From: Candidatus Methylopumilus sp.
GTDB lineage: Bacteria; Pseudomonadota; Gammaproteobacteria; Burkholderiales; Burkholderiaceae_B
DNA length: 50,317 nt
NCBI GenBank assembly: GCA_021738045.1
Contig: JAIPCU010000005.1
Coordinates: 1-50,317 of the forward strand
Direction of reading: 5' to 3'
The notes below the pieces were generated by a model. It had not been told where the DNA came from. It searched no databases and worked only from the letters and a program-made list of their open reading frames with translations. Both the position numbers and the translations under genes were made by a program. The number at the start of each line of letters is the position of its first letter. The first letter of the stretch is position 1. Positions 43,328 through 50,317 of the stretch are shown piece by piece.

Positions 43328-44200
43328 ATGAGCCCCGCACAATCCCTACGTAAACGCCTCTTAAACACTGAGATTATGGTGATTCCGGGCGGGGGCTCAC
43401 CCATCGAGCTCAGGCAAATCGAAGCAGCCGGTTTTGAGGCTGGGTATGTCAGCGGCTATGCCACAGCGGCAGCCCGTTACGGCGAGCCCGATATCGGTCT
43501 GATTGCCTATGCTGACATTGAAGATTCAGTGCATGCGATCAGACGCGTCACGACAATCCCCCTAATCGTTGACTGCGATACCGGTTATGGCGATGTGGCA
43601 AACGTGGTGCGTACCGTCAGAGGCATGGAGCTACTAGGGGTGGCCGCCATCCAGCTTGAAGATCAAGCCTGGCCGAAGCGCTGTGGGCATATGGACAACA
43701 AGATTGTTGAGTCACGCGAGATTGCCGTCAGAAAAATCCGCGCAGCTGTTGCGGCTCGTAATAATCCAGACACACTGATCGTTGCGCGCACCGATGCACG
43801 AGGCCCAATGGGGATCCAAGAGGCGCTTGAGCGCTGTATGTTGTTTAAAGAGGCCGGTGCAGATATTCTGTTTGTGGATGGCCCGCAATCGCTTGCAGAG
43901 CTTGAGCAGATCGGTCGCGAACTGCCGGGCCCCTTGTTGGCCAATATGTCTGAAACCGGCTTAACACCGCTGCGCTCAGCCAAAGAGTTGCAACAAATGG
44001 GCTACGCGATTGCGCTGTTTCCGAGTAGCACGGTCAGGCTCACCATCAAGGCTGTCGATGACTTTTTGACTGATTTGAAAAAAACCGGAGACTCGCGCGC
44101 CTGGGTCGATAAGATGGCTTCGCTTGAGCAAACGAATAATGCGTTGGGGTTAAATCAGATTCGTAGCTTTGAGCAAGCGTTGCTTTCGAAAGAGAAATAG
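43328..44200 (+). CDS. Isocitrate lyase / PEP mutase family C-C lyase, candidate 2,3-dimethylmalate lyase
   Basis: This (290 aa) TIM-barrel enzyme has the metal-binding VDCDTGYGD (Asp82, Asp84) and the catalytic loop PKRCGHM with Cys119. It also has IQLEDQAWP, LIVARTDARG and LANMSETGLTP. The KRCGH loop marks a lyase rather than a PEP mutase. Family members split isocitrate, methylisocitrate, oxaloacetate or 2,3-dimethylmalate. The divergent LeuC/LeuD pair would make the hydroxy acid and this enzyme would cleave it, for example to pyruvate plus propionate. Methylisocitrate lyase is the main alternative, but no prpC or prpD is near. Confidence 0.85.
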   Translation: MSPAQSLRKRLLNTEIMVIPGGGSPIELRQIEAAGFEAGYVSGYATAAARYGEPDIGLIAYADIEDSVHAIRRVTTIPLIVDCDTGYGDVANVVRTVRGMELLGVAAIQLEDQAWPKRCGHMDNKIVESREIAVRKIRAAVAARNNPDTLIVARTDARGPMGIQEALERCMLFKEAGADILFVDGPQSLAELEQIGRELPGPLLANMSETGLTPLRSAKELQQMGYAIALFPSSTVRLTIKAVDDFLTDLKKTGDSRAWVDKMASLEQTNNALGLNQIRSFEQALLSKEK

Positions 44201-44208
44201 TGCGTGTG

Positions 44209-44237
44209 GGATGGCACGTCGCAATGTCGTGCCATCC
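44209..44237. terminator. Perfect inverted repeat between convergent genes
   Basis: GGATGGCACG at 44209-44218 and CGTGCCATCC at 44228-44237 pair perfectly over 10 bases around a 9-base loop. It lies between the lyase (plus) and cupin (minus) stop codons, the expected place for a two-way terminator, though no T-run follows on either strand. Confidence 0.6.
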
Positions 44238-44256
44238 AGAGTGCCGCCGTTGAGCT

Positions 44257-44679
44257 CTACTTCACGAAGAACTCTGTGCCGTTCGCAAACAAATTGGGTT
44301 TCATAAAGATCGACAACAGCACTGCACCATTTGGCGAATAGGCCTGATGAACGTGGCCACCCGGACGCCAAACGAAATGCCCTGGCAGCGCAGCGCCTTC
44401 TTGGTCGACTAAGCTGCCTTCGAGCATATAGGTCTGCTCAATGGCAGTGTGCTCGTGCAAGGGTACGATCGCACCGGGCTCCATTTTAAATAAAATGGTT
44501 GACATGCCTGACTCAGGATCCGCATACAACACCTTGGTCGTGATGCCTGGAAACTTCGACGGTGCCCACTCCATTTTCGAGGGGTCTATATAGTGCGACA
44601 TCAAGTTGCTGGGCAACTTTGTCGGATCTAACCACCCAGTCGGCACCTGAGGTTTTAAAACGGTTTCAGCAATGCTCAT
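44257..44679 (-). CDS. Cupin-domain protein
   Basis: The 140-residue single-domain cupin has GAIVPLHEHTAIEQTYMLEG and FVWRPGGHVHQAYSPNG, the two cupin motifs with His-x-His, Glu and a later His as likely metal ligands. Relatives include 2,4-dioxygenase-like and ChrR-like cupins; function cannot be assigned. AGGAG precedes the ATG at eight bases. It is upstream of a truncated TRAP receptor on the same strand, so it was probably part of a former transport/catabolic operon. Confidence 0.82.
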   Translation of the reverse strand: MSIAETVLKPQVPTGWLDPTKLPSNLMSHYIDPSKMEWAPSKFPGITTKVLYADPESGMSTILFKMEPGAIVPLHEHTAIEQTYMLEGSLVDQEGAALPGHFVWRPGGHVHQAYSPNGAVLLSIFMKPNLFANGTEFFVK

Positions 44680-44718
44680 GAATCGCTCCTAAAAAATAAT
44701 GACAACACCAACGTGACG

Positions 44719-45303
44719 CTATTTTGCGCCTGCAAGTGACTTCAGTAACTTATCGCCATCTGCACCTGCTTTGGCAGCCCATTGAGCCGTCATCTTTTGG
44801 CCGATCTCACGCAATTGCGCATTAAAGGCCGGATTCGCCGCCTGAACTGTCAGGCCGTTTGATATCGCTTTATCATTGGCCACACGGCTCACTTCGGCGC
44901 TCATTTCCCAGCCACGTGTTTCAGCTTTCGCTGCGGCCTCTAGCACCACTTTCTTTAAATCGTCTGACAAACTTGAAAACGCTTTTTCATTGATAAACAC
45001 CACATCTCGGCTATGCATGGCGCGCACATCATAGAAAAACTTTGTAAATTGCCAAGCCTGTAATTCAACAACAGTCGCAATCGAGGTCATGGTTGAATCA
45101 ACGGTACCAGTCGAAAACGCCTGAGCGATTTCTGCCGACTGAATGATGGCAGGCACGGCGCCACTCAGTGTGGCAAAGCTAGCGGTGGTGGGGCTCGAGG
45201 CGCGAAACTTCGAGCCTTTCATGTCTTCGACTTTTGCAAACGGGCCTTTACTAGTGAAAGAGAACTTACCACTTTTGCGTTGAACTTTAATCTTTCGTAG
45301 CAA
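44719..45303 (-). pseudogene. Truncated TRAP DctP-type receptor gene (C-terminal half only)
   Basis: From FTSKGPFAKVEDMKGSKFRA through SAEIAQAFSTGTVDSTMTSI to the end, the frame matches the C-terminal half of DctP receptors (about 330 residues when complete). The signal peptide and first lobe are missing. Similarity stops near 45250-45270, and the sequence beyond is unrelated. No DctQ or DctM gene is near, so this transporter is dead. It lies directly after the cupin gene in transcription order on the minus strand only by position, separated by 39 bases. Confidence 0.8.
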
Positions 45304-45584
45304 AAATAGGGATGCAAGCTTACGTCGAGACTACGCATCGCTATGGCTATGAACAGCGAGCTGCGGCGAAAGTCACTTGACTCTGCGCCGTATCGACCGT
45401 TACCGCGCCAAAAGTGTGTTTCAAACCAAGCTGTAATTGTCCAACCACTCCCCAAGACTGGCCCATTGCAATAAGCATTCGCCACCGAGATTTCAAGCCT
45501 CACAAATTCATTGCTTTAATAGCAAAAAAGAGATAAATTGCTAAGGTGGATAGTACAAGTTAACCCGCTAGCCGTAACAGAACT

Positions 45585-45689
45585 CATGAGGATGCCCACC
45601 GATATCCAAGCGCGTTTTGTGCACATTTCAGAAATGCTTCAAGAGTTTGGACATCAATCAGAGCGGCTACGGAGAATAAATAATGGATA
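45585..45689 (+). pseudogene. Fragment of a RelE/Gp49-like toxin gene
   Basis: The short frame reads MPTDIQARFVHISEMLQEFG, matching an N-terminal helix of Gp49-like/RelE-superfamily toxins (normally about 100-120 residues). After about 20 codons the match breaks and the frame ends (SERLRRINNG) inside the start of the antitoxin gene. The toxin has lost most of its length while the antitoxin remains intact. Confidence 0.6.
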
Positions 45690-45988
45690 ACCTGAAAGAA
45701 GTTAAAGCACGCATATTGAAAGATGCCGCGGTCAGTGCCGAGTACGCATTGCAACAACCCGAGTTTGCCATCGCGCGCGAGCTGATCGCTGCGCGTATGC
45801 GAGCAGGAATGACACAAGCCGAGTTAGCGCAGCGCATGAGCACGACCCAATCTACGATTGCCAGATTAGAGAGTGGGCGCATGATGCCTTCAATGCGCAC
45901 ATTTGCTCGATATGCTCAAGCGACAAATAGCCATACCGTGGTGCGATTGGTAGCAAACAAAAAAGCCCAACCTTGTGAGTTGAGCTAA
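45683..45988 (+). CDS. XRE-family antitoxin
   Basis: The 101-residue protein has a helix-turn-helix (GMTQAELAQRMSTTQSTIAR, LESGRMMPSMRTFARYAQAT) behind a helical N-terminus (VSAEYALQQPEFAIARELIA). This is the common antitoxin paired with Gp49-like toxins. Its ATG overlaps the end of the toxin fragment, preserving the usual coupled order. With its toxin truncated, it may now act only as a DNA-binding protein. Confidence 0.8.
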   Translation: MDNLKEVKARILKDAAVSAEYALQQPEFAIARELIAARMRAGMTQAELAQRMSTTQSTIARLESGRMMPSMRTFARYAQATNSHTVVRLVANKKAQPCELS

Positions 45989-46094
45989 GTTATTAATTTT
46001 AAATGGGTAAAAAAAGTCTGTTAATTTCAATCGCCTAGATAAATATCGTACTTTTCCGACATCGATGCCTGTTGATTAGCTTCCTACAATTATT

Positions 46095-46412
46095 ATGAAT
46101 ATGACTCGCATCCATAACCCCCCTCACCCCGGCCTCACAATCCGCGACGATGTTTTACCAGCGCTCGGTCTCAATGTCACTCAGGCGGCTGAACAATTGG
46201 GCGTTTCTCGTGTTGCATTTTCTCGCATGATCAACGCACGTGCTGCAATCTCACCCGAAATGGCCTTGCGGATCGAAGCATGGCTTGGCAAAGAGCGCGG
46301 CGGCGACGCCCGCCTTTGGCTGACGCAACAATCAGCCTACGACATGTAGCAAGCTGCTCAGCAATTCAAGCTTAAGCCCATGCGCGTCACGCCTGCGCCA
46401 GCCATGTCTTGA
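46095..46412 (+). pseudogene. HigA-family antitoxin with premature stop codon
   Basis: The first 84 codons encode a HigA-like antitoxin (RIHNPPHPGLTIRDDVLPAL, VSRVAFSRMINARAAISPEM, DARLWLTQQSAYDM). A TAG at 46347-46349 interrupts it exactly where the family usually has Trp (YDLWQA). In the same frame the coding sense continues after the stop as QAAQQFKLKPMRVTPA to TGA at 46410-46412. A single TGG-to-TAG change therefore explains the truncation. The 84-residue product keeps the helix-turn-helix and could still bind DNA. No HigB gene is recognisable upstream. Confidence 0.75.
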
Positions 46413-46433
46413 CATCCGCTTTGCCCATGAAAT

Positions 46434-46482
46434 GAAAAATTAGAGAGGCCACGCAACATAAAGTCGCTGCTGGTGGCCTCTC
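46434..46482 (-). terminator. Intrinsic terminator of the phytase-like esterase gene
   Basis: GAGAGGCCAC (46443-46452) and GTGGCCTCTC (46473-46482) form a perfect 10-base-pair stem with a 20-base loop. On the minus strand the stem is followed by TAATTTTTC, a T-rich tract. It lies 24 bases downstream of the esterase stop codon in its reading direction. Confidence 0.75.
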
Positions 46483-46505
46483 AGAAATCTAAAAGCAAAT
46501 TGAAA

Positions 46506-47870
46506 TTATTTTGCTTTCAAAAATGCTTCAACTTCTAACAACACTAACTCGTTATCGTCAGCTTTGTTAGGATCACGACTGCTCGAGAAGGGTAAGTTGT
46601 TGTCGTTGCCAACAATGATGTGACGGGCATCGACGATATCGACGTTTTCAATTGTGAAAAATGGAAACGTCAGTACGCCGTTATTCAGGGGCTTCTTCGA
46701 TTTCTTTTGTGGATCCTGAATTTTCATCAAATCGATGAAGGCGATTTTTCGGACAGGTCCGCCTGCATTGGCGTCGCTGAGTTCAACTTTATAGATACGT
46801 TTGAACTTAGCTAAGTCATGAAAGCAATCGGTACGCCGTTGACCTGCTGGGCAAGCTTTGTCTTCTGTCCCTTCGCCATTGTCGCGTTCAATAATCAAAC
46901 CTGTCGTGGCATCAATCATATTGAAATCACCGATTGCGTGATGGTTTCCCTCCATGACATATTTCCAATGACGGCCAGTCCATTTATTGGTTTTGACGTC
47001 AAACTCAACAATGCGCAAGTACTGCTTGCCATCGAGTGCTTCATAAGACTTTGTGGTCTCATCCCAAAGCGCGCCTTCTAGCAAGGGGTAAAGCTTGGTG
47101 CCGTCTACTGAAGCGGCCATGCCTTCATATCCTTTTGAACGGCGCAGTTGAAAAGCGACCAAATCTGTTGGGGTATTGGGCGCAACCACAGAAAAATGAT
47201 CTGGGGATTTGATCAGCTTTCCATCCACCATGGTTTCGAAAATTTCAACAACTTTGCCATTCAAATCAGCTTTGATAATGTAGGGCCCAAACTCTTCGCC
47301 AATCCACAAAAAACCATCGGCAAATTGAAAGGACTCTGGATCAAAATCAGCGCCGGTGAGGTAGCGTTTGTCAGTCGCCTCGTGAACAATTCTGAAGGGG
47401 ACTTTCTTATCTGGATCATGCAAGAACACTGTCTTCAACACATTGGCTGCGCCCGTTGCAAAGTCAATGTTGTAATGACTTAAATGCAACATGAAGTCAG
47501 GCGAGTTGGCCTTTGAGCCCGCACCATTGTCGGTCAAAATCCAATAGGTACCGTCTGACATTTTTTTAATGCCCGAATGCCCTTGAATGGGTTGGCCTTT
47601 GAAGGGCAACTTAACCCCAGTGGGGCGACCTGCCGATTGACCTTCAATTGAACCCAATTCTTCGACGCGCTTGCCAGCCGTGAACTTGCCAGAAGTTTGC
47701 AACACTGAAGGTGCATCTGCTGGTGCATTGACAAAGGTCATGGCCGGAATCACCACATGGCCCGAAAGCGTTGCGGGGTGTTCTGTTTGTGCCTGAAGGG
47801 AGGTGACACAGCACATTGACATTGCCAGCACGGCAAGTGAGTGCACTGTCTGCTTTGGAAGATAAAACAT
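46506..47870 (-). CDS. Secreted esterase-like phytase-family protein
   Basis: The product (454 aa) has a signal peptide (cleaved near SLQAQ). The PF13449-type beta-propeller pattern is seen as GHSGIKKMSDGTYWILTDNG, DPESFQFADGFLWIGEEFGP, GYEGMAASVDGTKLYPLLEG and the C-terminal NVDIVDARHIIVGNDNNLPF. Such proteins are predicted periplasmic or extracellular phosphoesterases; true phytase activity is rarely shown. AGGAG lies six bases before the ATG. It stands alone with its own terminator. Confidence 0.88.
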   Translation of the reverse strand: MFYLPKQTVHSLAVLAMSMCCVTSLQAQTEHPATLSGHVVIPAMTFVNAPADAPSVLQTSGKFTAGKRVEELGSIEGQSAGRPTGVKLPFKGQPIQGHSGIKKMSDGTYWILTDNGAGSKANSPDFMLHLSHYNIDFATGAANVLKTVFLHDPDKKVPFRIVHEATDKRYLTGADFDPESFQFADGFLWIGEEFGPYIIKADLNGKVVEIFETMVDGKLIKSPDHFSVVAPNTPTDLVAFQLRRSKGYEGMAASVDGTKLYPLLEGALWDETTKSYEALDGKQYLRIVEFDVKTNKWTGRHWKYVMEGNHHAIGDFNMIDATTGLIIERDNGEGTEDKACPAGQRRTDCFHDLAKFKRIYKVELSDANAGGPVRKIAFIDLMKIQDPQKKSKKPLNNGVLTFPFFTIENVDIVDARHIIVGNDNNLPFSSSRDPNKADDNELVLLEVEAFLKAK

Positions 47871-48090
47871 GAAGGCTCCTAGATGTTTGAAGATGCCAGC
47901 AAACTACGCCGACAGACTCCAATCTAATCTACGATTATGTATTTTCTTTGACAGTTGGCGAGCGCTACGCTCAAGCGCCTGTCACAGTTTTGTCAAAATA
48001 GTGACTTCAACTCACTGATCGTTAGCGCACAGTAAATTGAGTTTGTACGGTTCATAGCGAATAGGTGACTTTAGAGAAACCGACACGCCA

Positions 48091-48525
48091 TTAGCCCAGG
48101 TGAGCACGGACTTGTGCAATCAACGCGATCTGCTGTTCGTGCCTGATGAACTGACCGAGTTCAACCCGTAACTGAGATTGGCTGATATTGAAGGTTTTTG
48201 CGCCTTTGAGCGGAGGCTCTATTTTTGCCCACTGCGTGTTGAATTCATAAACGGTTTCTTTGTGGCCAATACATTTTTTGACCAATAAGCGTTTATCTTC
48301 AATTTCAACCGTTTCGCAATCTAGGGCATGCCTAGAGTAGATTAAAAAACCAAGCGTGACGGCACATATTTCTAGAGCCGTAAAAATTGAAATCATCCAT
48401 ATCCCAGCCAAAAAGAAACCTGTGGCCACGATCAATGAAAGGCAGACTAAAACGACATAAAACATGAGCAGCTGCTTTGGTGTCAAAGCACAGTTTTTTC
48501 GCATTTGCCAGCGTTTCATGCCCAT
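48091..48525 (-). CDS. DUF2244 family membrane protein
   Basis: The 144-residue protein has two adjacent membrane helices at about residues 18-62 (LLMFYVVLVCLSLIVATGFF, ISIFTALEICAVTLGFLIYS). A soluble domain follows with YEFNTQWAKIEPP and the ISQSQLRVELGQFIRHEQQI core of DUF2244. Many relatives are found beside cytochrome oxidase genes, but none is visible here. No function is established. Confidence 0.78.
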   Translation of the reverse strand: MGMKRWQMRKNCALTPKQLLMFYVVLVCLSLIVATGFFLAGIWMISIFTALEICAVTLGFLIYSRHALDCETVEIEDKRLLVKKCIGHKETVYEFNTQWAKIEPPLKGAKTFNISQSQLRVELGQFIRHEQQIALIAQVRAHLG

Positions 48526-48669
48526 GTCGATGACCGTAGAATTACCTAAAGGGGAAAGAGCGTTATTCTAGGATTTTTCTTTGTTTATTGCTAACTCAAG
48601 ACGCTAAACTGACACGTTGCGTAGATATCAAGTAAGTCTTTGACTAAAAACCTAGCCATGACATAAATA

Positions 48670-49461
48670 ATGTACAAAAACCGCCACTGGTTAGCCAACA
48701 AGCTCTTGTCAAAATGTCTTGCCATTGTTCTCGTTTGTATCGCGCCTTTGGCCAAAGGGGCAGACCCTGCACCCTCAGCGCCGCTGCATTTGACCCTGGC
48801 CAGACAGTTACTAGAAAATGTTGCACTAAGTCATAATGAGTATCGGCATACTGAACAAATCAGCCTGCCCAGCGATGGTGCCTCTAAAGGCTTCGCCATG
48901 TATGCCGATTGCTCTGGCTTGGCGATCGCACTGCTCGACCGGGCAGCCAGCCCCGCTCGGTCATTGATGTCAGTTTCAAAACCGCGTCAACGGCCATTAG
49001 CAGAGGATTTTGTTGACTCGATTCAAGGCGCTCAGGGGTTTAACCAGATTACGACTGTCGAACGCATTCAACCCGGTGACCTGATCGCTTGGAAATTTAC
49101 TTTAGATACTGATAAGAAAATCGCCAAAGATACGGGGCATGTGATGTTCATTGACACAGTCCCGGTCAAAATTGAAAACAGAGCGCCCTTTGTGCCAAAC
49201 ACCACACAATACGAAGTGTTTGTCATTGACTCGTCAAAGGCTTATCACGACCCGCACGATACTCGGGTACAAGCCGACGGCACAAAAATAAAGGGCTTAG
49301 GGCGCGGAAAGCTCAGGCTTTATGTGTCCGCTGATCACGAAATCGTTGGGTTCGCCAATAACTTTACCAACGCAATGTTTCAACCGCTTAACCCTGCTTG
49401 GGCACAATACAGTACCGGCAAAAGTAAAAGCGGCGCGATTGGTCGACCGATCTATCGTTAA
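48670..49461 (+). CDS. Exported NlpC/P60-like (papain-fold) protein
   Basis: The 263-residue product has a signal peptide (LLSKCLAIVLVCIAPLAKGA). A possible papain-like core follows: MYADCSGLAIALLDRA with the candidate catalytic Cys, PGDLIAWKF, and DTGHVMFIDTVP with the candidate His. This order is typical of NlpC/P60 and CHAP peptidases that act on cell-wall peptides. Overall similarity is not strong, so the enzyme class is inferred from these motifs. It is followed by the membrane glycosyltransferase gene after 15 bases. Confidence 0.6.
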   Translation: MYKNRHWLANKLLSKCLAIVLVCIAPLAKGADPAPSAPLHLTLARQLLENVALSHNEYRHTEQISLPSDGASKGFAMYADCSGLAIALLDRAASPARSLMSVSKPRQRPLAEDFVDSIQGAQGFNQITTVERIQPGDLIAWKFTLDTDKKIAKDTGHVMFIDTVPVKIENRAPFVPNTTQYEVFVIDSSKAYHDPHDTRVQADGTKIKGLGRGKLRLYVSADHEIVGFANNFTNAMFQPLNPAWAQYSTGKSKSGAIGRPIYR

Positions 49462-49476
49462 CGGCTGCTCACCCTG

Positions 49477-50317
49477 ATGATGAATTTTGCCTGGTATTTA
49501 AAAAATCGCTTCGCTGTAGTGGGTCAATATCGCCCACTACTGGTGGCGTTTTATTTTCTTTTTATCTTGGCACTAGGGATGACAACCTTCACCCATTATG
49601 GGATGTCAGCAGACGAACTGATTAGCCGCACCAATGGCGGGATGAGTTTGAACTATATCGCTGAGAAGTTCAACATCACCTGGCTCAAAAACGATCCAAT
49701 CTTAGCCACCTTCGATATTCCGCTCAACGAGTATTACGATCGCGACTATGGCGTTGCGTTTGATTTACCCGTGTTTTTTATCGAACGTTTATTTTCGCTA
49801 AACGACTCACGGCAGCAATTTTTACTGAGGCACGCCTTAACCTTTCTTGTTTTTTGGGCTGGCCTCATTGCAATGTATCACGCAGCGAAATTGCGTTTCA
49901 ATCATTGGGGCTATGCCCTGTTGGCCAGCACGTTACTGTTGACAAGCCCTCGACTGTACGGCGAGGCGTTTTTCAACAATAAAGATATTGTTTTCATGGC
50001 GTGTTGCGCGGCAAGTCTGTATACCCTGACTCGACTGCGACTGACACTCAGTTGGCAAAGCGCTTTCTTACACGCATGCATGATTGCGCTCACGATCAAT
50101 ATCCGTATTGCTGGTGTGATTTTGTTTGGGCTAACAATTTTTATGCTTGTGATGCTTGCTAGTCTTCGTTTGATCACAGTGCGACAGTGGTTAACGTTGA
50201 CGGTTGTGTTTGGTGTGACCAGTGCCCTGTGTATCGTTGGGCTGTGGCCTTGGTTATGGGAAGACCCTTTCACGAATTTTTTAGTCGCATTAAAAAACAT
50301 GTCTAAATTTCGTTGGG
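49477..50317 (+). CDS. Multi-pass membrane glycosyltransferase-like protein, N-terminal part (cut by window edge)
   Basis: From ATG at 49477 the frame stays open to the window end, giving about 280 residues. It begins MMNFAWYLKNRFAVVGQYRP and has several hydrophobic helices. The loop GMSADELISRTNGGMSLNYI and the segment LLTSPRLYGEAFFNNKDIVF resemble GT-C-fold, lipid-phosphate-sugar-dependent glycosyltransferases (PMT/ArnT-like, with acidic residues in the first periplasmic loop). No clear ribosome binding site is seen. The acceptor is unknown. Confidence 0.75.
   Translation, partial: MMNFAWYLKNRFAVVGQYRPLLVAFYFLFILALGMTTFTHYGMSADELISRTNGGMSLNYIAEKFNITWLKNDPILATFDIPLNEYYDRDYGVAFDLPVFFIERLFSLNDSRQQFLLRHALTFLVFWAGLIAMYHAAKLRFNHWGYALLASTLLLTSPRLYGEAFFNNKDIVFMACCAASLYTLTRLRLTLSWQSAFLHACMIALTINIRIAGVILFGLTIFMLVMLASLRLITVRQWLTLTVVFGVTSALCIVGLWPWLWEDPFTNFLVALKNMSKFRW

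Noticed and set aside
45219-45503. Minus-strand frame overlapping the truncated TRAP receptor
   Set aside because: It covers the break between the receptor remnant and unrelated sequence. A shifted frame also gives protein-like sequence (GLKHTFGAVTVDTAQSQVTF), but neither could be tied to a family, so no gene is called.

Overview
The window reads as chromosomal DNA of a Gram-negative betaproteobacterium, most likely of the Burkholderiales. This rests on two stand-alone Bug/TctC-type solute receptors, two complete TRAP transporters, several class III CoA-transferases and amidases, and mid-range base composition by eye. The species cannot be named from the sequence. No tRNA, rRNA or CRISPR array was seen.

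Layout. (1) 1-2.1 kb: the end of an ADP-ribosylglycohydrolase gene and a convergent three-gene operon of unknown function. (2) 2.5-10.9 kb: a defence island with an McrBC-type restriction pair, a MazG-like pyrophosphohydrolase followed by a DUF2075 ATPase with a nuclease-like N-terminus, an HNH endonuclease, and a methyltransferase-HNH fusion. (3) 10.9-31.65 kb: a large catabolic island. On the minus strand are a Bug receptor, a LeuD/LeuC-type hydro-lyase and a cysteine hydrolase (maleamate/N-carbamoylsarcosine amidase type). On the plus strand are CoA-transferase, HMG-CoA-lyase-like lyase, CoA-transferase and CitE-like lyase. A minus-strand amidase and a GntR/UTRA regulator follow. Next come TRAP transporter 1, a second cysteine hydrolase, a shortened RraA-like gene, two more amidases, a shortened BKACE gene and TRAP transporter 2. 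(4) 31.7-36.4 kb: a scrapyard of truncated genes and toxin-antitoxin remnants. It begins with a damaged second copy of the 3' part of the methyltransferase-HNH gene. (5) 36.5-40.1 kb: transketolase, an alpha/beta hydrolase and a class II glutamine amidotransferase. (6) 40.2-45.3 kb: a second, smaller catabolic locus with a Bug receptor, a second LeuC/LeuD-type pair, an isocitrate-lyase/PEP-mutase family lyase, a cupin and a truncated TRAP receptor. (7) 45.6-50.3 kb: toxin-antitoxin remnants, a phytase-like esterase, a DUF2244 protein, an NlpC/P60-like protein and the start of a membrane glycosyltransferase.

How the genes may work together (inference). In the large island, uptake by TRAP/Bug receptors would bring in an amide or imide of a small, probably branched, unsaturated dicarboxylic acid. 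Amidases and cysteine hydrolases would release ammonia. The LeuCD-type enzyme would hydrate the cis-dicarboxylate (citraconate to citramalate is the best guess). The two CoA-transferase/lyase pairs would then activate and split the hydroxy acid, for example to acetyl-CoA and pyruvate. A GntR/UTRA regulator sits in the middle, and the same palindrome TTGTCCGTACAA lies over the promoter of the lyase operon and just upstream of the amidase gene. The second locus has the make-up expected for dimethylmaleate-type hydration and cleavage. The most striking structural feature is that the catabolic island is bracketed by about 0.7-0.8 kb direct repeats derived from the methyltransferase-HNH gene.
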